Source: JAYKHL01 sp035284865 (lineage in GTDB: Bacteria; Cyanobacteriota; Sericytochromatia; S15B-MN24; JAQBPE01). Taken from it: 64,000 nucleotides of DNA. Below, piece after piece: positions 32,544 to 42,100 of this stretch; position 1 is the stretch's first letter, and each line of letters starts with the position of its first letter. A program made the translations under genes and the position numbers. The notes under the pieces were generated by a model, which saw only the letters and a list, made by a program, of their open reading frames with translations, did not search any database and had not been told where the DNA came from. Where the stretch lies: contig JAYKHL010000037.1 of assembly GCA_035284865.1 (NCBI GenBank), positions 15,412 to 79,411 on the forward strand. The letters are read 5' to 3'.

Positions 32544-33365
32544 GTGTCCCCCTCCCAGTTCCCCCCGGCCTGGCTATCGGCGCTCGGCGCCTGGCTCCCG
32601 GAGCGCAGGCCCGTTGCGGCCGCGTCGCCAGGAACGCCCGTGGTGGTGGACTACCGCCTGCGGGGCGATCCGGTGCAGGTGGTGCTGCCAGGAAACCACC
32701 GGTCTCCCACGTGGCGGGGCGGCGCGCTGGTGTTCTTCCACGGCCATGGGATGGACCACACCCAGCTCACGACCCGCACCGGGCTGGCGCTCCGGGCCAC
32801 GGCGGAGGGCTGGCTGGCGGCCTCCGCCCTGCTCGGGGGGCGCCGCCACTGGAGCAACGACGCGGCCCTGAGGGCCGCCGGGCGCCTGCTGGTGGACCTG
32901 CCGGGCCGCTTCGGCGTGGACCCCGCGCGGATCGCGCTGGTGGGGTTCTCGATGGGGGGCGGAACGGCCCTCACCGTCGCGGCCAACCCGCTGGGCCAGG
33001 CCTACCGCGTCGCCGCCGTGGCCTGCACGCAGGGCGTCACCGACCCCCTGGCCCTGGCGCCCCCCTACCAGCGCTCCGTGCGTGAGGCCTTCGGTCGAGC
33101 CGCCCAGGCCCGCGTCGCCGCCCGCTCCCCCATCGTGCTGGCGGACCGGCTGCACGGCACGCCGCTCTACCTCGAGCACGGTGAGGCGGACCAGGCCGTC
33201 CCGTCGGGCCAAACGCGGGCCCTGGCGGCGCGGCTGGCCGCGCTGGGGATCGCCGCGACGGTGCGCTACCACCCTGGGGCTGCCCATGCCGAAGCGTCGA
33301 TCGACGAGGCGGCGATCATTGCCTTCCTGCGCCCCTTCCTGTCACCCGAAGGCGCGCCTCCCTGA
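32544..33365 (+). CDS. Alpha/beta hydrolase
   Basis: 273 residues. An alpha/beta-hydrolase fold with the oxyanion region VFFHGHGMDH, the nucleophile elbow GFSMGGGT (Ser), the Asp strand LYLEHGEADQAV and the catalytic His in HPGAAHAEA. The GTG at 32544 has an ideal GGAGGAG upstream. Probably an esterase or dienelactone-hydrolase-like enzyme; the substrate is unknown. No signal peptide is apparent. Confidence 0.8.
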   Translation: MSPSQFPPAWLSALGAWLPERRPVAAASPGTPVVVDYRLRGDPVQVVLPGNHRSPTWRGGALVFFHGHGMDHTQLTTRTGLALRATAEGWLAASALLGGRRHWSNDAALRAAGRLLVDLPGRFGVDPARIALVGFSMGGGTALTVAANPLGQAYRVAAVACTQGVTDPLALAPPYQRSVREAFGRAAQARVAARSPIVLADRLHGTPLYLEHGEADQAVPSGQTRALAARLAALGIAATVRYHPGAAHAEASIDEAAIIAFLRPFLSPEGAPP

Positions 33366-33366
33366 G

Positions 33367-33390
33367 TCACGTTATGTAGAAAATGTGACG
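33367..33390. repeat. Imperfect inverted repeat between hydrolase and recombinase genes
   Basis: GTCACGTT-N8-AATGTGAC has 8-base arms with one mismatch. It lies about 85 bases before the Xer gene in a relatively AT-rich spot. It may be an operator or recombinase-related site; no partner site was found. Confidence 0.35.
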
Positions 33391-33473
33391 ACGATCTCTT
33401 GACCCTTGCCGTCCTGGTGACGTTTACTCGGAGGTCGTTATCTGGAAGCCGGCCGACGCAGAGAGGGCCCTCG

Positions 33474-34358
33474 ATGAGCACCGCCTCCGTCCCCCCGCAG
33501 GGGCCTGATATGATCCGAGACTACCTTGACCGCTTGCGGCTCAAGAACTTCTCCGAGCACACCCTGCGCTGCTATGGCCTGGACCTGCGGCAGGCCGAGG
33601 CGAGCATCGGCAAGCCCCTCGCCACCGCCGGCCACGAGGAGCTTGAGGTCTACATCGCCGGCCTCGCCCGCAAGGGCATGAAGGGCACCACCGTGCGGCG
33701 CAAGCAGGCCTCGCTGCGGGGCTTCTTCAACCACTGCCTGCGCCAGAAGGTGATCGGCGTCGACCCGACGGGGAACTTCGAACCGCCCAAGGTCGAGGAT
33801 CGCCTGCCCATTTATCTCAATGCCGCGCAGGTGCAAGCCCTGCTGGACGCCCTGACGACGGACGCGCCCTCCGACCTCCGCGAGGCGGCCATCGTGAAGG
33901 CGCTGTACTACACGGGGATGCGAGCAGGCGAGCTGGTGGGCCTGAACATCGAGGACGTCTTCCTTGACGAACGCGAGCTTCGGGTCTTCGGCAAGGGCCG
34001 GCGCGAGCGCATGCTCCCCATCAGCGACGCGCTGGCGCAGGCCATCGCCGAGTGGCTGGCGGTGCACCCGGTGGGCAAGGGAGCCTTGTTTGTGTCGCTG
34101 CAAACCCACCACCGACGGCTGAGCTACGACAGCGTCTACAAGATCGTGAAGGGCGTGATGGCGCGTGCAGGCCTCGGCAACCGCAAGTTCAGTTGCCACA
34201 AGCTGCGCCACACCTTCGCCACCCGCCTCATCAACCGCAAGGTGTCAATCGACAAGATCCAGAAGCTCCTGGGCCACCGTCGGATCGACACGACCACCAT
34301 CTACGCCCACACCGAGCTCGGCAGCGACCTGCGCTCGGCGCTCGAGACCGCGCTCTGA
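33474..34358 (+). CDS. xerD: XerC/XerD-type tyrosine recombinase
   Basis: 294 residues. The N-terminal SAM-like domain (IRDYLDRLRLKNFSEHTLRCY) is followed by a catalytic domain with all six residues: Arg150 (GMRAGEL), Lys174 (FGKGRRERM), His242 and Arg245 (CHKLRHTF), His268 (LGHRRIDT) and Tyr277 (IYAH). ATG 33474 after AGGG. The family resolves chromosome dimers at dif or integrates elements. No integrated element boundary is seen, so a housekeeping role is likely; whether it is XerC or XerD cannot be told. Confidence 0.88.
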   Translation: MSTASVPPQGPDMIRDYLDRLRLKNFSEHTLRCYGLDLRQAEASIGKPLATAGHEELEVYIAGLARKGMKGTTVRRKQASLRGFFNHCLRQKVIGVDPTGNFEPPKVEDRLPIYLNAAQVQALLDALTTDAPSDLREAAIVKALYYTGMRAGELVGLNIEDVFLDERELRVFGKGRRERMLPISDALAQAIAEWLAVHPVGKGALFVSLQTHHRRLSYDSVYKIVKGVMARAGLGNRKFSCHKLRHTFATRLINRKVSIDKIQKLLGHRRIDTTTIYAHTELGSDLRSALETAL

Positions 34359-34360
34359 GC

Positions 34361-35158
34361 GTGCCCGACCTGCCCCGCGCCTGGCGGCTGGTGTGGACGC
34401 CCCCCGCAGCCGGGGCCTGGAACATGGCCCTGGACGAGGCGTTGCTCGAGGCGCACCGGCAAGGGCTGTCGCCTCCCACGCTGCGGCTGTACGGCTGGGC
34501 GAAGCCCACGATCTCGCTCGGCTACGCCCAACGCCTGACGCCCGCCGAGCTGGGAGCCTGGCGCGCGGCAGGGGCGGCCGTCGTGCGCCGCCCGACGGGC
34601 GGCAGGGCCGTGGTGCATGCCGGTGACCTGACCTACAGCATCGTGACGACCGGCCTGCCACCCGGGGTGATGGCCTCGTACAGGGTGCTCTCCGAGGCGC
34701 TCGCCGCGGGCCTGGCGCGCCTCGGGGTGGCTCCCTGCCTGGCCCCTGGCTCCGCGCCCCCTGGCCGCAGCGTGGCGTGCTTCGCCTCGACCACCCCGGC
34801 CGACCTCGGCGTGGGCGGCCTCAAGCTGGTGGGCAGCGCCCAGGTGCGCCGCCACGGGGCCGTGCTGCAGCACGGCTGCCTGTACCTGAGGCGGACGCCC
34901 TGGCTCTCGCTGCTGCCGCACCAGGAGGGGGTGGGCACCCTCGAGGACGCGCTCGGTCGCTTGCCCGCGGCAGAGGAGGTGGGTGAGGCGCTGGCAACCG
35001 GCTTCGCCGAGGCGCTGGGGTTGGCCCTGAAGCCCGGGGAGATCTCAGCCTGGGAGGCGACGCAGGCGGGTGCGAACGAGGCCCGCTGGCAGCTCCCCCC
35101 GGCCTGCGTCGACCGGCCCGAGGGGCCCGCCCGGGCGATGCCGGGCGCGGGGCTTTAG
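34361..35158 (+). CDS. Lipoate-protein ligase A / octanoyltransferase (LplA/LipM-like)
   Basis: 265 residues, the BPL/LPL fold. Motifs: NMALDEALLEAHRQG, ISLGYAQRL, VRRPTGGRAVVHAGDLTYSI (RRxTGGxAVxH), VACFASTTPADLGVGG, LKLVGSAQVRRHGAVLQHGCL (the catalytic Lys region). The Cys in VACFAST fits LipM-type octanoyltransferases. The GTG starts 3 bases after the recombinase stop. Transfers lipoyl or octanoyl groups to GcvH and 2-oxoacid dehydrogenase E2 domains. Confidence 0.85.
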   Translation: MPDLPRAWRLVWTPPAAGAWNMALDEALLEAHRQGLSPPTLRLYGWAKPTISLGYAQRLTPAELGAWRAAGAAVVRRPTGGRAVVHAGDLTYSIVTTGLPPGVMASYRVLSEALAAGLARLGVAPCLAPGSAPPGRSVACFASTTPADLGVGGLKLVGSAQVRRHGAVLQHGCLYLRRTPWLSLLPHQEGVGTLEDALGRLPAAEEVGEALATGFAEALGLALKPGEISAWEATQAGANEARWQLPPACVDRPEGPARAMPGAGL

Positions 35159-37062
35159 GCCCCGTCGACCAGGGCCATCCACGCCTCCGTGGCGCCGTCG
35201 AGGTCCGTCCGTGCCTGCTCGTACTCGCTGTTCAGGGCGGCGGCCCGCACGCCGTCCTGGTACACCGTCGGATCCTGCAGGGCCCCCTCGAGTTCCGCGA
35301 CCCGGGCCTCGAGGGCCAGCACGCGGGCCTCGGCAGCCTCCAGCGCCCGGGCCTGCTTGTAACTCAACCGGGCGACCTTGGCCGGGGCCTGCGCCAGCTG
35401 GGCCACCGGGGGAGCCGGGGTGGCGGCGGCCTGCGTGGCCGCCCGGGTCGCCTCGAGCCAGGCAGCGTGCTTCTCCAGGTACCGTCCGTAGCCCCCCTCG
35501 TAGAGGCGCGCCTGGCCGTCCTCGATGTGCAGCACGTGGGTGGCCGCGCTCTCCAGGAACCAGCGGTCGTGGGAGATGATCACGGCCGTCCCGTCATACG
35601 CGAGCAGCGCCTCGGCCAGCTCCTCCTTGGCCCCGAGGTCGAGGTGGTTGGTGGGCTCGTCCAGCAGGAGGAGGTTACGGGGCTCCAGCAGCAGCTTGGC
35701 GAGCGCGAGGCGGCTGCGCTCGCCGCCCGAGAGCTTGGCAATGGGCTTGAAGACGTCCTCCCCCCGGAACAGGAAGCAGCCGAGGAGGGTGCGCAGGCGC
35801 GTCAGCGGGACGGTTTCATCGACGGACCACGCCTCCTCCAGCACGGTGCGGGCGGGCTCGAGGAGGTCGGCCTGGTTCTGGGAGAAGTAGCCAGGCAGCA
35901 CCCGCAGCCCGAAGGCAAGCTCCCCCGACGAGGGTTGCTCCACCCCTGCCATCAGCTTCATCAGCGTCGACTTGCCTGCGCCGTTGGGCCCGACCAGGGC
36001 CAGCCGCATTCCACGCTCCAGCTCCAGCCGCTCGATGCGGAAGAGCGGCCCGGGCCCGTAGTCCTTCGAGAGCTCGGTCAGCGTCAGCACGATCCGCCCG
36101 GTGGGCGGGGCCGGCGTGAACCGGAAGCGGATGGTGGCCGTGTCGTCGGGGGGCGCCTCCACCCGGTCCAGGCGCCCCAGGGCCTTCTCCCGGCTCTTCA
36201 CCGCGGAGGCCTTGGTGGCCTTGGCGCGGAAGCGATCAATCCAGGCCTGCATCCGCTCGATCTCGGCCTGCTGGCGGTCGAAGGCAGCCTGCTGCGCGGC
36301 CCGGCGCGCCTCACGCTGCTCCCTGTAGCGCGTGTAGTTGCCCGGGTACGTCTCCAGGCGCCCCCCATCCAGCTCTGCAACGTGGTCCACCACGGCATCG
36401 AGGAAGTGGCGGTCGTGGGAGATCAGCACCAGCGCCCCCGGGTAGCCCGACAGGTAGCCCTCCAGCCACCCGATGGCAGCCAGGTCGAGGTGGTTCGTGG
36501 GCTCGTCGAGGAGCAACAGCTCCGGCTGGCTCAGCAGGAGCTTGGCCAGGGCCGCCCGCATCTGCCACCCACCGGAGAACTCGGCCAGCAACCTTCCCCG
36601 GTCCGCCTCGGTGAACCCGAGGCCGTTGAGCACCCGGCCGATGCGGGCGTCGGCCCCCCAGCCTTCCAGCCTGTCCCACTCCATATGCAGCTCCCCGTGC
36701 TCGTGCACGAGCCGCTCGAGCTCAGCCTCCGAGGCCCGGTTCATGTGGGCCTCGAGGGCCGTCAGCTCGGCCTTCAGCGTCAGCAGGCGCGGGAAGGCCT
36801 GCCACATCTCGTCCTGGAGGGTGCGGCCCTGATCCCCGAGGAGCTCCTGCGCGAGGTGGCCCACCGTGAGGCGCGGCCGCAGCGCCACCGTGCCGGCATC
36901 CGCATCAAGCACACCCAGGATGATCTTGAAGAGCGTCGACTTGCCGGCCCCGTTGGGCCCGACAAGGCCCCAGTGCTGGCCGGGTGCCACGTGCCAGTCG
37001 ACGCCGTCGAGCACGGTCTTGGTGGGGTAGTGCTTCTCGAGACGGGTGAGGTGAAGGCACAT
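35155..37062 (-). CDS. ABC-F family ATPase (Uup/YdiF-like)
   Basis: 635 residues without membrane segments. Two ABC domains: Walker A GPNGAGKST in both; signatures EFSGGWQMRAALAKLL and LSGGERSRLALAKLL; Walker B LLLLDEPTNHLDL in both. The charged interdomain linker (about 240-310) and a C-terminal coiled coil (about 565-630) are typical of ABC-F translation factors such as Uup. It acts on ribosomes rather than in transport. It converges with the lipoate-ligase gene (4-base overlap of 3' ends). Confidence 0.92.
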   Translation of the reverse strand: MCLHLTRLEKHYPTKTVLDGVDWHVAPGQHWGLVGPNGAGKSTLFKIILGVLDADAGTVALRPRLTVGHLAQELLGDQGRTLQDEMWQAFPRLLTLKAELTALEAHMNRASEAELERLVHEHGELHMEWDRLEGWGADARIGRVLNGLGFTEADRGRLLAEFSGGWQMRAALAKLLLSQPELLLLDEPTNHLDLAAIGWLEGYLSGYPGALVLISHDRHFLDAVVDHVAELDGGRLETYPGNYTRYREQREARRAAQQAAFDRQQAEIERMQAWIDRFRAKATKASAVKSREKALGRLDRVEAPPDDTATIRFRFTPAPPTGRIVLTLTELSKDYGPGPLFRIERLELERGMRLALVGPNGAGKSTLMKLMAGVEQPSSGELAFGLRVLPGYFSQNQADLLEPARTVLEEAWSVDETVPLTRLRTLLGCFLFRGEDVFKPIAKLSGGERSRLALAKLLLEPRNLLLLDEPTNHLDLGAKEELAEALLAYDGTAVIISHDRWFLESAATHVLHIEDGQARLYEGGYGRYLEKHAAWLEATRAATQAAATPAPPVAQLAQAPAKVARLSYKQARALEAAEARVLALEARVAELEGALQDPTVYQDGVRAAALNSEYEQARTDLDGATEAWMALVDGA

Positions 37063-37146
37063 GCGGGTGAACCGGGGGTCGGGGTGGCCGGACCATTCTA
37101 CCCCGAGAGGCTGCCCGAAGGCTGGCCTTCCGCCACCCGTCGGTGT

Positions 37147-38010
37147 TCAGCGGGGAGGGCGCAAGGCCCGCTCGATGGCCGTCAGGGCCTCCAGCACGCG
37201 CGGCCCAGGCCGCGAAACCAGATCGTCCGGCAGCGTGTGCAGCCGCCCGGCCTGCACGGCGCGCACCCCGGGGTGACGGGTGGCGAGGCGCGCGAGCGCA
37301 GGTGCCCGCTCCTGGGGGGCGAGCACGACCTCGGGGTCCGCTGCCACGAGCGCCTCCCAGCCGAAGGTCGGGTAGCTGGCTCGAACGGAGTCAGGGACGA
37401 CGTTTCGCCCCCCTGCCACGGCGATCAGATCCCCCAGGTAGCTGCGCGGCCCGGCGGCCATCAGGGGCTCGTCCCACACCATGTAGAAGACGGAGGGATG
37501 AGGCCGCCGGGCGGCCCTCGCGCGCCGCACGCCAAGCTCGCGGGCAAGCCTCGCCGCCCACTGCTCGCCCCGGGCCCCGACGCCGGCCAGCGCTGCGATG
37601 CGGCACATGTTGCGTCCGACATCTTGCAGGCTCTCGGTCGGCAGCACCACGAGCCGAGCCCCCGTCAGCCGGGCGAGCCGCTCGACGGGCCCCCGAGCAC
37701 CCTCGAGCGCCAGGATGACGTCGGGGGCCAGGGCCACCACCCGCTCCTCGTTCCAGCCCGACACGGCCCCGACGGCGGGCACCCGGACGGCCGCGGCGGG
37801 GTGGTTGCACAGGCTGGTGCGCCCGACCAGCCGGCCCTCGAGCCCGAGCGCGTAGACCATCTCGGTCAGCGAGGGCCCCAGCGACAGGATGCGCCGGGCC
37901 GGGGGTGGCGAGGCAGCCCCCGCCCCCTCGGCACGCAGCAGCCAGGCCAGCAGCGCCACCAGCACGAGCACGAGGGGCCCCTGCCGGCAAGAGAAGGGCC
38001 GCAGGCGCAT
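37147..38010 (-). CDS. BtuF-like periplasmic binding protein
   Basis: About 287 residues. A signal peptide (to about 33) is followed by the helical-backbone metal-receptor fold (PF01497): RRILSLGPSLTEMVYALGLEGRLVGRTSLCNHPA, VVALAPDVILALE, FYMVWDEPLMAAG and YPTFGWEALVAADPEVVLA. This strongly resembles the vitamin B12-binding BtuF family. ATG 38010 overlaps the exbD stop by one base (TGATG), so it is co-translated with the energising exbB-exbD pair. No TonB, receptor or BtuCD is seen nearby. Confidence 0.82.
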   Translation of the reverse strand: MRLRPFSCRQGPLVLVLVALLAWLLRAEGAGAASPPPARRILSLGPSLTEMVYALGLEGRLVGRTSLCNHPAAAVRVPAVGAVSGWNEERVVALAPDVILALEGARGPVERLARLTGARLVVLPTESLQDVGRNMCRIAALAGVGARGEQWAARLARELGVRRARAARRPHPSVFYMVWDEPLMAAGPRSYLGDLIAVAGGRNVVPDSVRASYPTFGWEALVAADPEVVLAPQERAPALARLATRHPGVRAVQAGRLHTLPDDLVSRPGPRVLEALTAIERALRPPR

Positions 38011-38408
38011 CAAGGCTTGCTGGTGGCGAGGCCGATCCGCTTCGCGCCGCTGCCGCGGACGCGATCGAGCAGCTGGATGACCTGCTCGTAGGGCAGGGAC
38101 TTGTCGGCGGCGATCACGAAGGCTGTCTCCGGGTCCCTGGCGAGGGCGGCCCTGACCTCCTGGACGAGGCTGTCCGGCGTCTGGGGCTGCTCCTCGAGCA
38201 GCAGGCCGCTGCGCGTGAGCTCGATGGTCACGGACCGCGGGGTGTTCTCGGCGGTGGAGGCCTCGGGCAGCTGGGCGGTGATGGACGTGCGCACCTGAGG
38301 CAAGAAGGCCATGACGGCGAGGAAGATCGTGAGGATCATCATCACGTCGATCATGGGGATCAGCTCGAAGCGCGGTGAGCGCGTGCGCCTACTTTGCCTG
38401 GTGAGCAA
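38010..38408 (-). CDS. exbD: ExbD/TolR family protein
   Basis: 132 residues. One membrane helix with the functional Asp in LIPMIDVMMILTIFLAVMAF, then a periplasmic domain (VTIELTRSGLLLEE, FVIAADKSLPYEQVIQLLD). It works with ExbB as a proton channel energising TonB- or Tol-type systems. The TTG start overlaps the exbB 3' end by about 20 bases. Confidence 0.9.
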   Translation of the reverse strand: MLTRQSRRTRSPRFELIPMIDVMMILTIFLAVMAFLPQVRTSITAQLPEASTAENTPRSVTIELTRSGLLLEEQPQTPDSLVQEVRAALARDPETAFVIAADKSLPYEQVIQLLDRVRGSGAKRIGLATSKP

Positions 38409-38994
38409 GGGGCATCCCTCCGGCTGCGGCGGGGGCGCTGGCGTGCTCCTTCAGCCAGGCCTCCAGGTCCATCGCCAGATCGTCGTTGCTGTTCATCAGG
38501 AAGTGGTGCGAGAGCGCCGCCACGATCGCGACAATCAGGCCACCGGCCGTCGCCACGAGCGCCTCGGAAATGCCGCGGGACAGCTCCGCCAGCGGGTTCG
38601 CCGGGGGGGCCGCCGAAATCTGAAAGAAGATGATGATCATGCCGGACACCGTGCCGATGAGGCCCAGCAGGGGGGCGATCGAGGCGATCGTGCCGAGCCA
38701 GGAGATCCGCCGCTCCTGCTCGAGCACCATCTGCCCGGCGAGCTGCACCCGGTCGGGGAGGTCGGTCACGCGCCCCTCCTCGAGATCCACCAGGAACCGC
38801 GTGATCAGGTCCGAGGGCTTCTTCATCAACAGCTGATCCCGCCTGTCAGGGAACTGCCAGAGCCAGTAGAGGTTCTTCTTGGCGCGGGCGAGCGACCAGG
38901 CGTGCTCGATGACGAGCGCCACGGTCACGAGCGAGGCCAGCAGGATCGGCACCATGGTCCAGCCGCCCGCGCGGATGAGGTTGATGAGCGTCAT
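38389..38994 (-). CDS. exbB: MotA/TolQ/ExbB proton channel protein
   Basis: 201 residues from ATG 38994, preceded by AGGAG; an upstream in-frame extension lacks support. Three membrane helices: MVPILLASLVTVALVIEHAW, SIAPLLGLIGTVSGMIIIFF and EALVATAGGLIVAIVAAL. The GLIGTVxGMI and ISEALVATAxGL motifs are typical of ExbB/TolQ. First gene of an exbB-exbD-btuF-like operon. Confidence 0.92.
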   Translation of the reverse strand: MTLINLIRAGGWTMVPILLASLVTVALVIEHAWSLARAKKNLYWLWQFPDRRDQLLMKKPSDLITRFLVDLEEGRVTDLPDRVQLAGQMVLEQERRISWLGTIASIAPLLGLIGTVSGMIIIFFQISAAPPANPLAELSRGISEALVATAGGLIVAIVAALSHHFLMNSNDDLAMDLEAWLKEHASAPAAAGGMPLAHQAK

Positions 38995-39066
38995 GCCTGG
39001 TCGGCTCCTATGTGGGTTGCACGAGGTCTCGTGGCGCAGCGTTCGGTCGCCGGCGCCCGCCTGCGA

Positions 39067-39072
39067 AGTATA
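39067..39072 (-). promoter_or_regulatory. -10 box (TATACT) upstream of exbB
   Basis: The minus strand reads TTATGTTATACTTCG in an AT-rich spot 73 bases before the exbB ATG. It is divergent from the -10 box of the second giant kinase at 39134-39139. Confidence 0.4.
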
Positions 39073-39133
39073 ACATAACGGCCTGCTGGGGGCTGTGAGC
39101 CCCGCCGCCACCGAGCACCGTCCGCGCGCGGGG

Positions 39134-39139
39134 TATAAA
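39134..39139 (+). promoter_or_regulatory. -10 box (TATAAA) of the second giant kinase
   Basis: CGGGGTATAAAGGG lies 39 bases before the ATG at 39179, in the recurrent G-rich context. No -35 is recognised. Confidence 0.4.
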
Positions 39140-39178
39140 GGGGCCGCGCGGGCGTGGATGCCGCGCGCTGGGGGGGCC

Positions 39179-42100
39179 ATGCTACAGCTGCCGAGCCGAT
39201 ACGAGCACCGTCGCCTGCTGGGGCAAGGTGGGATGGGGGAGGTGCACCTCGTCCGGGACCGGGAGCGAGGCGAGGAGCTCGCCCTCAAGACGCTGCGGCT
39301 GGACCCCCAGGCCTCCGCTGCGGTGCGGGACGAGGCCCGGTTCCTGTTCCGCCAGGAGTTCGGTGCGATGGCGACGCTCCGGCATCCGAACCTGGTGGCG
39401 GCACACGACTTCGGCCACCTGGCGGATGACACGCCGTACTTCACCATGGACGCCGTGCCGGGCCACGATCTGGCTGGCGCCCTGCCGGCGGGGGAGGCAG
39501 AGGTCCGGGCCTGGCTCCCGGGCATCGTGGCGGCGCTCGGATACCTGCATGCGCGGGGCTTTGTCCACGGCGACGTCAAGCCCGAGAACATCCGGCTGGG
39601 CGACGACGGCCGCCCCCGCCTCATGGATCTCGGGCTGCTGGCCCGTGCAGGCCAGGCCGGCACGGCCATCCGAGGCTCGCTCCACTACCTGGCCCCCGAA
39701 TGCGCCCGCGGCTCGGCGATCGATGCCCGCGCCGACCTGTATGGCCTGGGGGCCGTGCTCTACCACGCGTTGACCGGCCAACCACCCTTCGATGCTGGCC
39801 CAGGCCAGGCCCCCGTCGCGCTGCTGCGCGCCCACCTCGATGCGCCTCCCGAGCCAATCGGCGCGCGGGTCCCCGGGCTCAGTCCCGCGCTCGCCGGCGC
39901 GGTGATGCGGCTGCTGGCGAAGGAGCCCCAGGCACGGTTCTCCTCCGGCTGGGAGCTGCTGGCGGCCCTGGGGCTGGAGGGCTCGGTGGCTCAGGAGGCT
40001 TGCCTTCTGAGCCCGCCGCTGGTGGCGCGGGGGACCGTGCTGGAGGAGCTCCACCGCGCCCTGGAGGGCCAGCAGGGCAGCCTCACCCAGCTGGTGGGCC
40101 CCGACGGCGTGGGCAAGAGCCGGCTGCTCGCGGCGTGGCGGGCAGCGGTGCAGCTGCAGGGCGAGTCCACCTTCCATGCGCGCGGCCTCGGGGTCGAGGC
40201 GCCCCCCTACCAGGCCCTGAGGCCCTGGCTGCAGGCGCTGGTGGCGACCCCCGGCCCTGAACTGGAGCGCCTCGGCCCGGTGCTGGTCCGGCTCCTACCC
40301 GAGCTGGGCGTGGAGCCAGCCCCGTTGCTGGACGGGGCCCAGGAGCGCGTGCGCCTTCACACAGCCGTCACGGAGCTGGCCCTCGCCGTCGCCCCGCGTG
40401 CGGTATGGCTGCTCGACGACGCCGACGCGCTGGACCCGGCCTCGCGCGAACTGGTCGGGGCGCTGCGGTCGCGCGGCGGAGGGCGCGCCTGGCACTGGGT
40501 GCTCGGCTGCAAGGAGCCCGTGGAGGCTGGCGGACGCAGCCTGGTGCTGCCCCCCCTCAGCGAGGCTGAGACGGCCGAGCTGGCCGGAGGGATGCTCGGC
40601 CAGGCCAGCATCCCTCCCCCGCTGCTGGAGCGCCTCGTCGCGCTGGCTGGTGGCCTGCCCGGCCCCACGGAGGCGCTGCTGACGCACTGGGTGCGCGCCG
40701 GGGCCCTGGTCCGGGCCGCGACGGGCTGGGTGCCGGCAGAGGGGGCCTCCCTGGACCTGCCCGGCGGGCTGGCGGTGGTGCTGGACGGCAGCTTCTCGGC
40801 GCTGGGGGCGCACGCCCGGCACGTGGGGCTGGCAGCCGCGGTGCTGGGCCCGAGCGGCCCCCTGGCGGCGCTGGCCAGCGTCGCCGGGCTGGATGATGCG
40901 ACGTTCTTCGGCGCCCTCACCGAGCTCGAGGCGGCCGACACCCTGCAGCGAGACGGCGGCGGGTACCGCTTCGTGCGCCCGCTGCAGGCCGAGGCGCTGG
41001 CCGCCACCGTGCCCGAGGCCACGGGCGTCTCCTGGCACAGCGTCGCGGCCACCTGGTGGGAGGACCGCCTCGGGCCCCAGCCGGAAGCTGCGAGCCTGGG
41101 CGACGCCATGGCGCTGGCCCGTCACCACCTGGCTGGCGCCACGCCCCCCCGGGCCGTCCCCTGGGTGCGCGCGGCTGCCAGCCGGGCCCACGGGCTTCAC
41201 GCGCTGCCCTCCCTCCTTCCGCTGCTCGAGCGGACGGTGGCCCTGCCCGACCTGGCCCCGGCGGACCGCGCCGACCTGCAAGCGTACCGCACCAGCGGCT
41301 TGCGCTTTGCAGGGAGGGTCGACGAGGCCCTGGCCCTCCACGAGGCCGAGGTCCTGGGGCCGGCCCGCGCGGGGCTTGGCGGCCGGCTGGCAGAGCACCT
41401 GTGCACCCTCGGCGTCCTGTGCCAGATGAAGGGACGCTACGCGGAGGCGCTGACGGCCTATGGGGAGGCCATCGACCTCGCCGCCGCCGCCGGCGACGCC
41501 GGCACGACCGTGCGGGCCCACGTGTTCGCGGGTCGGACAGCCTTCTTCTCCGGGAACGCCGAGGTGGCTCGAGCCCACCTCCGGGCAGCCATCCACGAGG
41601 CACGGGCGACGCACACGCACGCCATGCTGGGCGCGGCGCTGAGCCTGTACGGCTACGTGCTGGCCGCCTCCGGCGCGGAGCAGATCCCCGAGGCGTTGTC
41701 GCTGCTGGAGGAGGCGATCGCCGTCAACACCGCGCTGGACAACACCTACATGCTCCACGACGCCTGCAACAACCTCGGCAACGTGTACCTGATGCAGGAG
41801 CGGTTCCTGGAAGCCCGGCCGGTGTTCGAGCAATGCATGGCGCTGTGCGAACGGATGGCGGCCACGACGGAGCGCTGCTTCGCCCTCATCAACACGGCGG
41901 CCGTGGGCCTCGAGCTCGGCCACCTGAAGGAAGCGCAGGGACGTGCCCTGGAGGCCCTCGAGGTCTCCCGGCGACAGGGTCGCAAGTTCCCGGAAGCCTA
42001 CGCGCGCGCGCTTCACGGCCAGGCCAGCGTGCACCTCGGAGACCTCGCCAGGGCTCAGGACCAGCTCGACCAGGCCTTGAAGCTCGCCCGGGAAATCGCG

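Noticed and set aside
33367..33390. dif site next to the Xer recombinase gene
   Set aside because: TTATGTAGAAAAT is a little like a XerD arm, but the opposite arm and the central 6 bases do not fit, and the inverted repeat has an 8-base centre.
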